Shown one piece after another: positions 62,479-64,000 of a stretch of DNA of 64,000 bases (positions are counted from its first letter, which is position 1; every line of letters starts with the position of its first letter). Where the stretch lies: the NCBI RefSeq assembly GCF_010994755.1, contig NZ_WHSB02000004.1:310001-374000 (forward strand), given 5' to 3'. This stretch comes from Shinella lacus. GTDB taxonomy: Bacteria; Pseudomonadota; Alphaproteobacteria; Rhizobiales; Rhizobiaceae. Under the pieces are notes generated by a model. It saw nothing but the letters and a program-made list of their open reading frames with translations. It was not told the origin of the DNA and made no database searches. A program made the translations under genes and the position numbers.

Positions 62479-64000
<1,522 letters not shown>

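Overview
The window is a GC-rich stretch of an alphaproteobacterial main chromosome, almost certainly from the Rhizobiaceae (Rhizobium/Ensifer/Agrobacterium/Shinella-type). This rests on the housekeeping set and its order: rpoD, kbl-tdh, recQ, dnaG, yqeY/carA, then carB, greA, a polysaccharide locus, lrp, trxB, an lsrB/vtlR-type LysR gene, tandem AbcR-like small RNAs and an ArsR gene. Further support comes from a rhizobial palindromic mosaic element and from direct-repeat SOS boxes of the alphaproteobacterial form GTTC-N7-GTTC. I cannot name the genus from the sequence alone.

Layout. (1) 1-3.7 kb: the end of a P2/Mu-like contractile-tail prophage operon (tape measure, gpU, gpX, gpD, one small gene), next to a tRNA-Ile2(CAU) gene whose 3' end faces the phage, a typical attachment geometry. 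(2) 4-11.7 kb: small envelope and enzyme genes (SIMPL, YjbQ, transglycosylase-like lipoprotein, Leu/Ile/Val-type binding protein, alpha/beta-hydrolase membrane protein), plus a RIME-type inverted repeat beside a GIY-YIG gene. (3) 11.7-26.5 kb: information-processing core (rpoD, recQ, dnaG, yqeY, carA) with threonine catabolism (kbl-tdh). (4) 26.5-39.4 kb: accessory genes: MATE and MFS exporters, LysR and aldo/keto reductase pair, an amino-terminal remnant of a phosphoethanolamine transferase, a zinc metallopeptidase, a membrane LytTR regulator, and a divergent ampR/class D beta-lactamase pair. (5) 39.7-48.1 kb: carB, a DUF4258/DUF2283 pair, and a radical-SAM plus UdgX operon preceded by an SOS box. 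(6) 48.2-56.6 kb: greA with a terminator in its leader, then an alpha-fucosyltransferase, gmd, fcl, a glycosyltransferase, a fused double GT4 protein and an ELM1-family protein, in the place where I recall S. meliloti carrying its LPS-core genes. (7) 56.6-64 kb: lrp, trxB, lsrB, two tandem AbcR-type sRNAs, an ArsR/Old-Yellow-Enzyme operon, a ChaA-type antiporter and an aspartate aminotransferase.

How the parts work together. The most notable logic is regulatory. LexA-type boxes sit in front of recQ and in front of the radical-SAM/UdgX operon, suggesting a common DNA-damage response. The trxB-lsrB-abcR block looks like a redox/envelope control hub: LsrB has the three expected cysteines, a 17-bp palindrome lies upstream of the first sRNA promoter, and a shared 12-mer occurs upstream of lrp and upstream of the second sRNA. 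The greA-lrp interval encodes GDP-L-fucose synthesis and transfer, so the surface glycan is probably fucosylated.

Many long open frames antisense to GC-rich genes (up to 1188 codons opposite carB) were treated as shadows. Family names are from pattern recognition without database searches.
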